From: Solirubrobacter ginsenosidimutans
Lineage (GTDB): Bacteria > Actinomycetota > Thermoleophilia > Solirubrobacterales > Solirubrobacteraceae
Assembly (NCBI RefSeq): GCF_027587205.1
Contig: NZ_JAPDOD010000040.1
Location: forward strand, 16,988-80,987
Length of the DNA: 64,000 nt
Direction: 5' to 3'
Of the stretch, positions 56,441-64,000 are shown one piece after another. Position 1 is the stretch's first letter; every line of letters begins with the position of its first letter. The notes under the pieces are model-generated. The model had not been told where the DNA came from. It was given only the letters and a program-made list of their open reading frames with translations, and did no database searches. The translations under genes and the position numbers were made by a program.

Positions 56441-59136
56441 CCGCGGTCGGCGAACCGGCCGGCGCGGTCGACGTCGCGCTGCGCGACGGCTCCACGGTCC
56501 GCGTCCGGCCGGTCGTCGCCGGCGACTACGACCAGCTGCGCGCGCTGCTCGGATCGCTCTCGCCGGAGTCGCGCTGGCTGCGCTTCTTCTCCGCCGGCGT
56601 CGATCTCGACACGATGGCCCGCCGCGCAGCGAGCCGGGGCTCAGGCCGTGGCTACGGTGTCGTCGCCACGGTGGGCGCGCCGGAGCGCATCGTCGGTCAC
56701 GCGGCGTACGTCGTGACCGCCCCCGGCAAGGCCGAGGTCGCGTTCGAGGTCTCTGAGGAGCGCCACGGACAGGGCATCGGGACGCTGCTGCTGGCACACC
56801 TGGCGGCGGTCGCACCCAGCGAAGGCATCCAACGTTTTGTGGCCACCGTCCACCCGTCGAATTCGCGGATGGCGCAAGTGTTCCGGAATTCCGGATTCCC
56901 GGTGGAGCTCGCGGTCGGCCCCGGGTTGCTCGAGTTCGAGCTGCCCGCCTCGCTCGACGCGGGAGCGATCGCGGCCTTCGAGGACCGCGACCGGGCGGCG
57001 GCCGTCGCCGCCGTAGGACACATGCTGCGGCCGAGCAGCGTCGCGCTGATCGGCGCCTCGCGTCGTGAGGGCACCGTGGGGACGGCTCTGCTGTCGAACC
57101 TGCTTGCGGCCGGCTTCACGGGACCGCTGCGCGTCGTGAATCCCAAGGCGGGCAAGATCGCCGGGATCCAGGCCTACCCGGCGATCGCCGACGTGCCGGG
57201 GCCGATCGATCTGGCAGTGATCGCGGTGCCGGCGCAAGCCGTGCCGAGCATTGCTCGTGAATGTGCCGACGCGGGCGTCCGGGCTTTGGTCGTGCTGTCG
57301 AGCGGTTTCGCCGAGGTCGGTGCCGACGGAGCGCGACTGCAGGCCGAGCTCCTGGACGCATGCCGGACCGGCGGCATGCGCCTCGTCGGCCCCAATTGCC
57401 TCGGTGTCCTCAACACCGCCCCGGACGTCAGTCTGAACGCCACCTTCGCGCCCGTCGTGCCGCGTCGCGGCCGGATCGCGTTGGCCTCTCAGAGCGGTGC
57501 GTTCGGAATCACGGCGATCGCCGAGGCCGCACGCCGCGGGCTGGGCCTCTCCTCGTTCGTCTCGACCGGCGACAAGGCCGACCTCTCGGGCAACGACTTC
57601 CTGCGCTATTGGGAGCAGGACGCGGACACGGACGTGATCCTGCTCTATCTCGAGTCGTTCGGGAATCCGCGCCGCTTCGGGCGGATCGCCCGCACGGTGG
57701 CACGCACGAAGCCGATCGTCGCGGTCAAGTCCGGCCGCTCCGCCGCCGGAGCGCGCGCCGCCGCCTCGCACACCGGCGGGCTGCTGGCCGCCTCCGACGT
57801 CACCGTGGACGCGTTGTTCGCGCATGCCGGCGTGATTCGTACGGAGACGGTGGCGGAGCAACTCGACACCGCCGCGCTGCTCGCTGCGCAGCCGCTCCCG
57901 CGTGGTAACCGCGTGGCGATCGTGACCAACGCGGGGGGCCCGGGCATCGCCGCGGCTGACGCCTGTACGGCGGCCGGACTCGCGGTCGAGCCGCTGAGCG
58001 AGCGCTGCCGCCGGCGGCTGCCCGACCACGCCGCGCTGGGAAATCCCATCGACATGATCGCGTCCGCTTCCGCGGAGGACTTCCAGCGCACGATCGAGCA
58101 GGTCGCCGAGGACCCCGACGTGGACGCGGTGATCGCGATCTTCATCCCGCCGCTGATCACGCGCGCCGCCGACGTCGCCGCCGCCATCCGCGCGGCGAGC
58201 GAGCGGGCTGCAGCGTCGGGGACGCCGCTGCTGGCCGTGTTCATGGCCGTCTCCGACGCCGAACGAGCCGAACTGTCTGCTGACGGTGCGATCCCGGTGT
58301 ACGGCACGCCGGAGGAGGCGGTCCGCGCCCTCGGCCACGTCGGCCGGTACGCCGACTGGCATCGCGAGGGCCCGGACGAGCCGCCGGTCTTCGCCGACGT
58401 CGACGGCGATCTCGTCGCCGGCATCCTCGCGGATGCGCTCGGTGCTGGTGGCGCGGGCTGGCTCGACCCGGCGGACGTCGAGCGCGTGCTCGCCGCCTAC
58501 GGGATCGCGCTGATCGAGTCGCGCACCGCGCACAGCGCGGCCGAAGCGGGGCGCCAGGCGGCCGACCTCGGCGGATTGGTCGCGATCAAGGCCGTCGCGC
58601 CCGGGCTCGTCCACAAGGCCGACGCCGGGGCGGTCGCGCTGGAACTCCACGGCAAGAGCGCCGTGGTGCGAGCCGCGCAGGCGATGACCCGCGACGTTGC
58701 CGCGGCGGGCCACGCGGTCGAAGGCTTCATCGTGCAACGCATGGCGCCGCCAGGGGTCGAGCTGATCGTCGGCATCGTCGGCGACCCCGACTTCGGCCCC
58801 GTCGTCGCGTGCGGCGCCGGAGGCCACGCGGTCGAACTGCTGGGTGACGTCGCGGTCCGCCTCGCCCCCCTCGGCCCTCGTGACGCGAAGGCGATGCTGC
58901 GCTCGCTGCGCACCTATCCATTGCTCGATGGCTACCGCGGTGCGGAACCGGCCGACGTCGCTGCGGTCGAGGACGTGCTCCTGCGCGTATCGGCGCTGGC
59001 TGCGGCGCACCCGGAGATCGCCGAGCTCGACTGCAATCCGTTGCGGGTCGGTCCCGCCGGGGCCCTCGTGCTCGACGCGCGCATCCGCGTCGCCGCTCCG
59101 CCGCCCTTACGTCCCTTCCCGGCGCTGGATCGGTAG
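56437..59136 (+). CDS. GNAT acetyltransferase fused to ADP-forming acyl-CoA synthetase (PatZ/Pat-like)
   Basis: 899 aa. GNAT domain first (about 15-165: RVRPVVAGDYDQLRALLGSL; EERHGQGIGTLLLAHLA), then CoA-binding (SVALIGASRREGTVGTALLS, about 195-300), the ligase domain (VGPNCLGVLNT; ASQSGAFGITAIAE; SHTGGLLAASDVT with the phospho-His) and ATP-grasp at the C-terminus (VAIKAVAPGLVHKADAGAVA; ELDCNPL). Such fusions acetylate lysines of Acs-type enzymes; E. coli PatZ has the GNAT at the C-terminus, here it is N-terminal. A target could be Acs (38173). ATG 56437 overlaps the previous stop. Confidence 0.92.
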   Translation: MTAVGEPAGAVDVALRDGSTVRVRPVVAGDYDQLRALLGSLSPESRWLRFFSAGVDLDTMARRAASRGSGRGYGVVATVGAPERIVGHAAYVVTAPGKAEVAFEVSEERHGQGIGTLLLAHLAAVAPSEGIQRFVATVHPSNSRMAQVFRNSGFPVELAVGPGLLEFELPASLDAGAIAAFEDRDRAAAVAAVGHMLRPSSVALIGASRREGTVGTALLSNLLAAGFTGPLRVVNPKAGKIAGIQAYPAIADVPGPIDLAVIAVPAQAVPSIARECADAGVRALVVLSSGFAEVGADGARLQAELLDACRTGGMRLVGPNCLGVLNTAPDVSLNATFAPVVPRRGRIALASQSGAFGITAIAEAARRGLGLSSFVSTGDKADLSGNDFLRYWEQDADTDVILLYLESFGNPRRFGRIARTVARTKPIVAVKSGRSAAGARAAASHTGGLLAASDVTVDALFAHAGVIRTETVAEQLDTAALLAAQPLPRGNRVAIVTNAGGPGIAAADACTAAGLAVEPLSERCRRRLPDHAALGNPIDMIASASAEDFQRTIEQVAEDPDVDAVIAIFIPPLITRAADVAAAIRAASERAAASGTPLLAVFMAVSDAERAELSADGAIPVYGTPEEAVRALGHVGRYADWHREGPDEPPVFADVDGDLVAGILADALGAGGAGWLDPADVERVLAAYGIALIESRTAHSAAEAGRQAADLGGLVAIKAVAPGLVHKADAGAVALELHGKSAVVRAAQAMTRDVAAAGHAVEGFIVQRMAPPGVELIVGIVGDPDFGPVVACGAGGHAVELLGDVAVRLAPLGPRDAKAMLRSLRTYPLLDGYRGAEPADVAAVEDVLLRVSALAAAHPEIAELDCNPLRVGPAGALVLDARIRVAAPPPLRPFPALDR

Positions 59137-59154
59137 TTCTCCCGCACCGCGACC
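59133..59154 (+). repeat. GTAGTT motif copy 4
   Basis: GTAGTTCTCCCGCACCGCGA; its TAG is the stop codon of the GNAT/synthetase gene. Preceded by GGATCG, as is copy 6. Confidence 0.45.
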
Positions 59155-59231
59155 GCGGCCCACACGGGAAGTCGAGCGTCGCCACGGTCTCGTCGATCAC
59201 GGCCGCGAGACGAAGTGGGCCGTCGTGTACG

Positions 59232-59756
59232 GTGCCGGACGCCGAGCGTCTCGCCCGCGCGCACCGGCCGACCGTGCTCGTCCTCGACCTCAACATGCCG
59301 GGCGGCTCCAGCCTGGAGGCGATCCCGCGCCTCCGCGCGGATGCGCCGGACACCGCGATCGTCGTGCTCACGATGCAGGATGACCCGGCGTTCGCGCGCA
59401 AGGCGCTGCAGGCCGGTGCGCTCGGGTTCGTGCTCAAGGAGGCCGCCGACGAGGAGTTGCTCGAGGCGATCCGCCTGGCCGCCGCGGGCGACACGTATCT
59501 CAACCCGCGGCTCGGAGCACGGATGGCGGCGACGCCGGATCAACCCGCCGGTCCGCCCGACGACCGGAGCGACCGTGAGCTCGAGGTTCTGCGGCTGATC
59601 GCCCTCGCCCACACCAACAGCGAGATCGCGGACCAGCTCTTCCTGTCGACGCGGACGGTCGAGACGCACCGCGCCCACATCCAGCAGAACATCCGCCGGA
59701 CCTCGCGCGCCGAGCTCGTGCGCTACGCGCTGGACCACGGCCTCCTCGACACCTGA
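59232..59756 (+). pseudogene. NarL/LuxR-type response regulator, N-terminus lost
   Basis: 174 aa from GTG 59232. Phospho-acceptor Asp in TVLVLDLNMPGGSS is only at residue 19 (normally about 54), so the first strand and acidic Asp pair of the receiver are missing. Thr in IVVLTMQDD, Lys in GFVLKEAADEE and the complete LuxR HTH (RELEVLRLIALAHTNSEIAD; FLSTRTVETHRAHIQQN) remain. No displaced N-terminus was found in any frame of the 95 bp upstream. A receiver lacking beta1 would not fold normally, but the HTH could survive as a constitutive DNA binder. Natural cognate of the DosS-like kinase (inference). Confidence 0.75.
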
Positions 59757-59800
59757 GGCCATGCCTGGTCCCGGTGGCGCCGGCCGTGGAGCGCATGTCT

Positions 59801-59814
59801 GTAGTTCCCCGCAG
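59801..59814 (+). repeat. GTAGTT motif copy 5
   Basis: GTAGTTCCCCGCAG, 19 bp before the ATG of the phosphoketolase relic, a position like a promoter or operator. Confidence 0.4.
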
Positions 59815-59819
59815 ACTTC

Positions 59820-60088
59820 ATGTCGGAATACCGGGAGGCGCGCGCGGCCCGCACCCGCCACGCTCCCCGCAAGGCCACGATCGACACCGCGCGCTCGCTG
59901 ACGGTTGAGGAGCTCGCGCGCCTCGACGCCTTCTGGCGCGCCGCGAACCACCTCTCCGTAAAGCGAGCTCTATCCGAACATCTCCCGCGACGAGGATCGT
60001 CGACGAGCGCCTGCACATCCGCGCCTACACCCGCGAACACGGCGACGACCCCGCCGTCGTGCGCGACCGGGTGTGGCCGGGCGCGTGA
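59820..60088 (+). pseudogene. Phosphoketolase relic keeping only the two ends
   Basis: The N-terminal frame has SLTVEELARLDAFWRAANHL then SV, the start of xylulose-5-P/fructose-6-P phosphoketolase. In another frame 60000-60088 reads LHIRAYTREHGDDPAVVRDR then VWPGA and stop, the enzyme's C-terminus (family HGEDMPEIRDW-W). About 750 residues between are gone, so the gene is an end-to-end deletion product with a frame change. The same pattern as the FAD relic at 49928. Confidence 0.7.
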
Positions 60089-60317
60089 GTCCACGGAGAA
60101 CTACCGATCCGATCGCGAAACTTCGACGGTCCGAACGCGCCTTCGGCCACGCCAAGCTTCACCTGGAGCGCTGACCGGACCCCCTCTACCAGCGTCCCTG
60201 CCGTCTGACCCACGGCATCCCGAAGCCACGGCTCGCCCCCTCCTCCATCCTCGGGCGGGCAATGGTCTTCCACATCCGAATCCGGGTTCCAGCCGGATGT
60301 CACACGGCGGAGGCAGC
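60089..60317. other. Gap after phosphoketolase relic, with a trxC terminator candidate
   Basis: No gene seen. ACATCCG (60272-60278) pairs with CGGATGT (60294-60300), a 7-bp stem in the right position to terminate trxC on the minus strand. Confidence 0.4.
60096..60117 (-). repeat. GTAGTT motif copy 6
   Basis: Minus strand GGATCGGTAGTTCTCC, identical over 16 bp to 59127-59142 (copy 4 and its flank). Confidence 0.45.
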
Positions 60318-60734
60318 TCAGGTCAAGACGGGAGCGAGGCGTGATTCGAGCGCGGGCCGAGGCAGTGCGCCGACGATCCGGTCGATCTCACGCCCACCAT
60401 CCAACACCACGAGCAGCGGGATCGAGCGGGCATCGAAGCGCGCGGCGAGCGCGGGCTCATCGTCGACGTTGACCTTGACGACCTTGACCTTCCCGGCGTG
60501 GCGGCCGGCGAGGTCCTCGAGCACCGGCGCGATCATGCGGCACGGGCCGCACCACGGCGCCCAGAGGTCGACGACCACCGGGACCGAGGAGGTGACCTCC
60601 GCGGCGAAGGTCTCGGAGTCCGCCTCGACGAGCCACGGGAGCATCGTCTTGCAGCGCGCGCACTGGGGCGTGCCGCGTTCGATCGGGCCCACGCGGTTGC
60701 GCGCACCGCAACTGGGACACGCGAGGATCGACAC
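60318..60734 (-). CDS. trxC: Thioredoxin 2 (zinc-ribbon thioredoxin)
   Basis: 138 aa. N-terminal zinc ribbon (CPSC at 6-9, CARC at 25-28) and thioredoxin fold with WCGPC at 61-65, plus cis-Pro in ARSIPLLVVLDGG. Cytoplasmic disulfide reductase of the TrxC type, often linked to oxidative stress. A strong 11-bp dyad sits 17 bp upstream of the start (60751-60775). Confidence 0.95.
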   Translation of the reverse strand: MSILACPSCGARNRVGPIERGTPQCARCKTMLPWLVEADSETFAAEVTSSVPVVVDLWAPWCGPCRMIAPVLEDLAGRHAGKVKVVKVNVDDEPALAARFDARSIPLLVVLDGGREIDRIVGALPRPALESRLAPVLT

Positions 60735-60750
60735 ACCTCGAAGCGTAGCC

Positions 60751-60775
60751 CGTGAGCGTGCGGCGCACGCTCACG
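60751..60775. promoter_or_regulatory. Perfect 11-bp dyad upstream of trxC
   Basis: CGTGAGCGTGC-GGC-GCACGCTCACG. With an 11-bp perfect stem and 3-base loop, it may be the terminator of the flavodoxin gene or an operator in the trxC leader. No gene in the 60735-60881 interval. Confidence 0.55.
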
Positions 60776-60881
60776 ACGTCGCGCAGAGGGCAGGAGGTCG
60801 AGGCGCTTGGTCAGGGGGTCGAGCTCGATGATCGCGGTCATCGCGCGATCGATCGGGTCGTGGGTCACTCGGCGTCGAGAC

Positions 60882-61355
60882 TCACGCCGTCACCGGCATC
60901 GACGCGGCGATCTTGCGCGCCCAGGAGCGGATCTCTTCCCAGTCGCGCCGGTCCCGGAACTGCGCCGGGATGCCGGAGGATGTCGAGCGACCGCCGAACA
61001 CCACGTGCTCGCGGACGCCGAGGCGCTCGAGCTCGCGGATCGTGCGGCCGGGCTCGAGCCAGGCTGGATTGTCCTTCTTGGGGTCGCCGACCGGGCCGGA
61101 GCTGAACACCCAGAAGGGTCGCTGCTCGAGCTCGGCGCTGAAGTGGTGGATGAACTGGCGCGCCTCGCGGCGCCAGCGTCGCATGTAGACGGCGCTGCCG
61201 AGGATCACGGCGTCGTAGCCGTCGATGCGCTCGACGTCACCGGCGTCGACGCAGTCGACGTCCAGGCCGCGGGCGCGGAGGGTCTCGGCGACCATCTCGG
61301 CGATCTCCGCCGTGGCGCCGTGCTTGGAACCGAAGGTGACGAGAACACGTGACAT
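60882..61355 (-). CDS. Flavodoxin-domain protein (HemG-like)
   Basis: 157 aa. FMN phosphate loop VTFGSKHGATAEIAEM, DAVILGSAVYMRRWRREAR and WVFSSGPVGDP match protoporphyrinogen-oxidase/menaquinone-dependent flavodoxin (HemG) proteins. Could carry electrons for heme synthesis or other redox reactions. ATG 61355 fits the family start; the longer frame is not homologous. Confidence 0.88.
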   Translation of the reverse strand: MSRVLVTFGSKHGATAEIAEMVAETLRARGLDVDCVDAGDVERIDGYDAVILGSAVYMRRWRREARQFIHHFSAELEQRPFWVFSSGPVGDPKKDNPAWLEPGRTIRELERLGVREHVVFGGRSTSSGIPAQFRDRRDWEEIRSWARKIAASMPVTA

Positions 61356-61595
61356 GGCCGCACTTTCGCGCGCGGGCGGGCGCGCGACATCCGCAGCAGC
61401 GCACGAATGCGGTGCGGAAATCACGGACGCGATCGTGCACGACGGCGACCCGCGCCTTCGACGCGGTCATCGAGCTGCGCGGCGGCCGCCTCGCGGCGGA
61501 GAATACGGACGCGGTCCGCGGTCGGCCCCCGATGAGGTCAGCGCGATCGGTTGCGAGTGTCCTGAGTGACCCTACCGACCACTCCGAGGTGCTCA

Positions 61596-62664
61596 ATGAA
61601 AGCCGCCGTAGTCCGCAGCTTCGACCGTCCGCTGGAGATCGAGGAACTGCCGATCCCGGTTCCGGGACCGGAGCAGGTGCTCGTCCGCATCGAGAATTCA
61701 GGTCTGTGCCATACCGACATCCACGCCGCTCGCGGCGAGTGGCCGGTCAAGCCGTCACCTCCGTTCATTCCTGGCCACGAGGGCGTTGGCACCGTCGAGC
61801 GCGTTGGACCCGGGACCTTGCATAGCATCGAGCCCCGGGATGCGCGTCGCGCTCCCATGGCTCGGTTATGCCTGCGGCACCTGCAAGTACTGCAACAGCG
61901 GGCGCGAGACGCTCTGCATGAACCAGCTCAACATGGGCTATGCGATCAACGGCAGCTTCGCCGAATACGCACTCGGCTACGCGCGCCACGTCGTCCGCGT
62001 TCCGGATGGCGTCGACCCGGCGGACGCCGCGCCGCTGACCTGCGCCGGCGTGACGACCTACAAGGCCGTGAAGGTCTCCGAGGCGCGGTCCTCGCACCTC
62101 GTGGCGGTGTTCGGCATCGGCGGCCTCGGCCACATGGCCGTCCAGTACGCGCGGATCACGGGCGCCTGGGTCGTCGCCGTCGACATCAATGAGGCGCGGC
62201 TGGAGACGGCGCGCGAACTCGGCGCCGAACCTTTCAGCAACGCTTCCGAGCAAGACCCGGTCGCCGCGATTCAGCGCCTCGGCGGCGCCGACGCCGCGAT
62301 CGCCACCGCGGTCACGCCGAAGCCGTTCCAGCAGGCGTATCGCTCGCGGGCGCGCGGAGGCAAGCTCGTCTGCGTCGGCCTGCCCGCTGAGAACCACATG
62401 GAGATCCCGATCTTCGAGACCGTGCTCGGTGCGCTCGAGATCCGTGGGTCGATCGTCGGCACGCGGCACGACCTCGAGGAGGTCTTCGAGCTGCATCGCC
62501 GCGGGCTGACCACCGTCAAGTACGAGGAGCGTCACCTGCACGAGGTCAACGAAGCGATCGAGCAGGTCCTCGACGGCAGCGCCCGCACGCCGCGGCTCGT
62601 CTTCCGCATGGCGCCGGAGCTGGCGGCTCCGGTCGCGACCGGCGCTGCGGTCGTGACCGCTTGA
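61596..62664 (+). pseudogene. adhP: Zinc alcohol dehydrogenase (AdhP-type), one frameshift
   Basis: ATG 61596: [56 protein letters not shown], then the frame changes near 61837 (one extra C in CCCCGGG) into [56 protein letters not shown] and on to 62664. Catalytic Zn ligands (Cys, His-Glu) and the four structural Cys are kept. With the base removed it would be an intact 355-aa enzyme. It may be a sequencing error or a young pseudogene. Confidence 0.85.
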
Positions 62665-62734
62665 CCGGGCGGCGTTGCCGCCGCCGGGAGCTTTGCGCTC
62701 GCGGCGGCGCAGCCGTCCGACTCGCCGCCGCCGC

Positions 62735-63865
62735 TCAGGCCGCGGTGCGGGCGGCGAGGTCGCGCGCGACCGACCGGATGTCACCGGTCGCCGCGAACGC
62801 CTCGAGCTGCCGCGAGGCGCCGTTGCCGTTGCGCAGAATCCGCGCGATTCCGCCCAGCTCGCTCTCGCAACCGAGCGCGGCTGCCGAGGGGGCGATCGTG
62901 GCGAGCGTTCGCTCGATCACGTCGCGCAGGCGCACCGGCCCGCATGTGACTGTGTCGCTCACGGTCGTGTCCAACCCGTAGCGAGCCGCGCGCCACTTGT
63001 TCTCCTCGGCGATCACCGGATGGCAGCGGCCGGCAGGACCGGTGGCGTAGTGATGGACCAATGACTGCACGTAGGCCGCGAGCGCGATCGTGTCATCGAC
63101 GCGGGTCACCGCGTCCATCGCGCGCACCTCGACGGTCCCGAAGCGCGGATGCGGTCGCACGTCCCACCATGTCCTCGTGTAGTCCTCAAGGCACCCCGAG
63201 CCGACCAGCTGCTCGATCACCGTCGCGTACTCCTCGAACGATGCGAACTCCGGGGTCGGGCCTGAGCGCGGAAACGCGGAGAAGATCATGTGCCGGCAGG
63301 AGGCGTACCCCGTCGGAGCGCCACGCCAGAACGGGGAGTTCGCCGATAGTGCGACGAACTCGCAGAGGTGGGCGCGGAGCGCGTTGACGACGTGAATCGC
63401 GCGGTCGGGGTCATCGACGCCGACGTGCACGTGAAGTCCGTAGATCAGCTCGCGGCGGCCCGCGTACTGGAGCTCGTCGATCAGCGCGCGGTAGCGGTCG
63501 CGGGGCATCATGCGCTGGTCCTCGAACAGGCTGAACGGGTGCGTGCCCGCGGAGCCCAGGCGAAACCGCTGGTCGCGAGCCGCGAGGACCGCGTAGTGGC
63601 GCAGGCGCCGGATCTCGTCCGCCGCCTCCGCGACCGTCGAGCACACGCCGGTGTGAAATTCGACGAGCGAATCGAAGAGCTCAGGTGCGATGTGTCCCGC
63701 GTACGGACCGTCGCGCCCAGTCTCGAGAATTCGCTCGGCTCCTGGGACAAGGTCGAACGACTCCGGGTCGAGCAGCATGTATTCCTCTTCGATGCCGACC
63801 GTGAATGGTGCTCCGGCGCCGAAGCGGTGATCGCGCACGTCGAGGGCGCCGGCGAGCTTGGACAT
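62735..63865 (-). CDS. Carboxylate-amine ligase / glutamate-cysteine ligase type 2 (GCS2, YbdK-like)
   Basis: 376 aa from ATG 63865. Signature FTVGIEEEYMLLDPESFDLV near the N-terminus, ELFDSLVEFHTGVC, then LIYGLHVHVGVDD, TWWDVRPHPRFGTVEVR and IAEENKWRAARYGLD. GCS2 family members couple glutamate with cysteine or another amine; substrate unknown in actinobacteria without glutathione. An in-frame GTG at 63913 is an alternative start. Confidence 0.9.
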   Translation of the reverse strand: MSKLAGALDVRDHRFGAGAPFTVGIEEEYMLLDPESFDLVPGAERILETGRDGPYAGHIAPELFDSLVEFHTGVCSTVAEAADEIRRLRHYAVLAARDQRFRLGSAGTHPFSLFEDQRMMPRDRYRALIDELQYAGRRELIYGLHVHVGVDDPDRAIHVVNALRAHLCEFVALSANSPFWRGAPTGYASCRHMIFSAFPRSGPTPEFASFEEYATVIEQLVGSGCLEDYTRTWWDVRPHPRFGTVEVRAMDAVTRVDDTIALAAYVQSLVHHYATGPAGRCHPVIAEENKWRAARYGLDTTVSDTVTCGPVRLRDVIERTLATIAPSAAALGCESELGGIARILRNGNGASRQLEAFAATGDIRSVARDLAARTAA

Positions 63866-63925
63866 GGTCCAACTGTCCCGCCTGGCAGGCGCGTGCGCAT
63901 CCGCAACTGACACCGTGGCGACCGG

Positions 63926-63943
63926 GTAGTTCGCCGTAGCGAC
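63926..63943 (+). repeat. GTAGTT motif copy 7
   Basis: GTAGTTCGCCGTAGCGAC, in the upstream region of the GCS2 gene, about 60 bp from its start. Confidence 0.4.
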
Positions 63944-64000
63944 TCGGCGCCGTTTCCCGGAGGCCGAAGCAACCGCCGAGCGATCGAATGGTGGCAGTCA

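Noticed and set aside
56641..59010. Minus-strand open frame of 789 codons over the GNAT/synthetase
   Set aside because: Antisense shadow; Arg/Asp/His-rich and no recognisable domain.
60089..60175. Frame reading TTDPIAKLRRSERAFGHAKL after the phosphoketolase relic
   Set aside because: Looks protein-like, but I could not assign it to any family; left undescribed as a gene.

Overview
This window is high-GC actinobacterial chromosome. The families present (tandem universal stress proteins, WS/DGAT acyltransferase, GAF-type DosS-like kinase, TreT-type trehalose synthase, GlcD/GlcF, LutABC, an ANTAR protein, quinol NO reductase) suggest a soil actinobacterium, perhaps Thermoleophilia/Solirubrobacterales; that placement is inference. 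No tRNA, rRNA, CRISPR array or phage was seen.

Layout. 0-6 kb: pyruvate phosphate dikinase (cut by the window edge) divergent from GAPDH, a tandem USP and a TreT-like trehalose synthase. 6-9 kb: a small coiled-coil protein divergent from an amino-acid permease and alanine dehydrogenase. 9-13.4 kb: GMC oxidoreductase, second USP, a decayed transhydrogenase operon, a Dabb protein and an ANTAR protein. 13.6-20 kb: thiolase, acetoacetyl-CoA-reductase-like SDR, GlcD, GlcF and lactate permease. 20-29.3 kb: a GltD-like flavoprotein, pyruvate:ferredoxin oxidoreductase, a DHOD-like protein and LutABC, i.e. lactate/glycolate to pyruvate to acetyl-CoA. 29.5-36.4 kb: a tightly overlapping acyl-lipid operon (acyl-CoA dehydrogenase, hydroxyacyl-CoA dehydrogenase, two KAS III-like proteins, CMD protein, WS/DGAT). 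36.7-42.2 kb, minus strand: adk, thiolase, acs, CBS protein, epimerase, in one apparent operon.

42-64 kb alternates intact genes with gene relics. Intact genes include a DosS-like GAF histidine kinase, an FAD oxidoreductase, quinol NO reductase with a Cys-rich membrane partner, a tandem USP, a GNAT/acyl-CoA synthetase fusion, thioredoxin 2, a flavodoxin and a GCS2 ligase. The relics are fumC, PPi-type PFK, aldehyde dehydrogenase, ABC1 kinase, two FAD oxidoreductases, a PorC-PorD piece, a TreT tail, a USP tail, an N-terminally truncated LuxR-type regulator, a phosphoketolase keeping only its two ends, and adhP. Several have lost the middle of the gene while keeping both ends.

Functionally the content resembles the mycobacterial DosR dormancy regulon (USPs, CBS protein, triacylglycerol synthase-type enzyme, PFK, DosS-like sensor, NarL-type regulator), here combined with PFOR, NO reduction, PPi/AMP-linked enzymes (PPDK, Acs, Adk) and storage-lipid enzymes. 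A recurring GTAGTTC-NCC motif lies in the non-coding and decayed DNA of the 46-64 kb part and may be a regulatory or remnant element.
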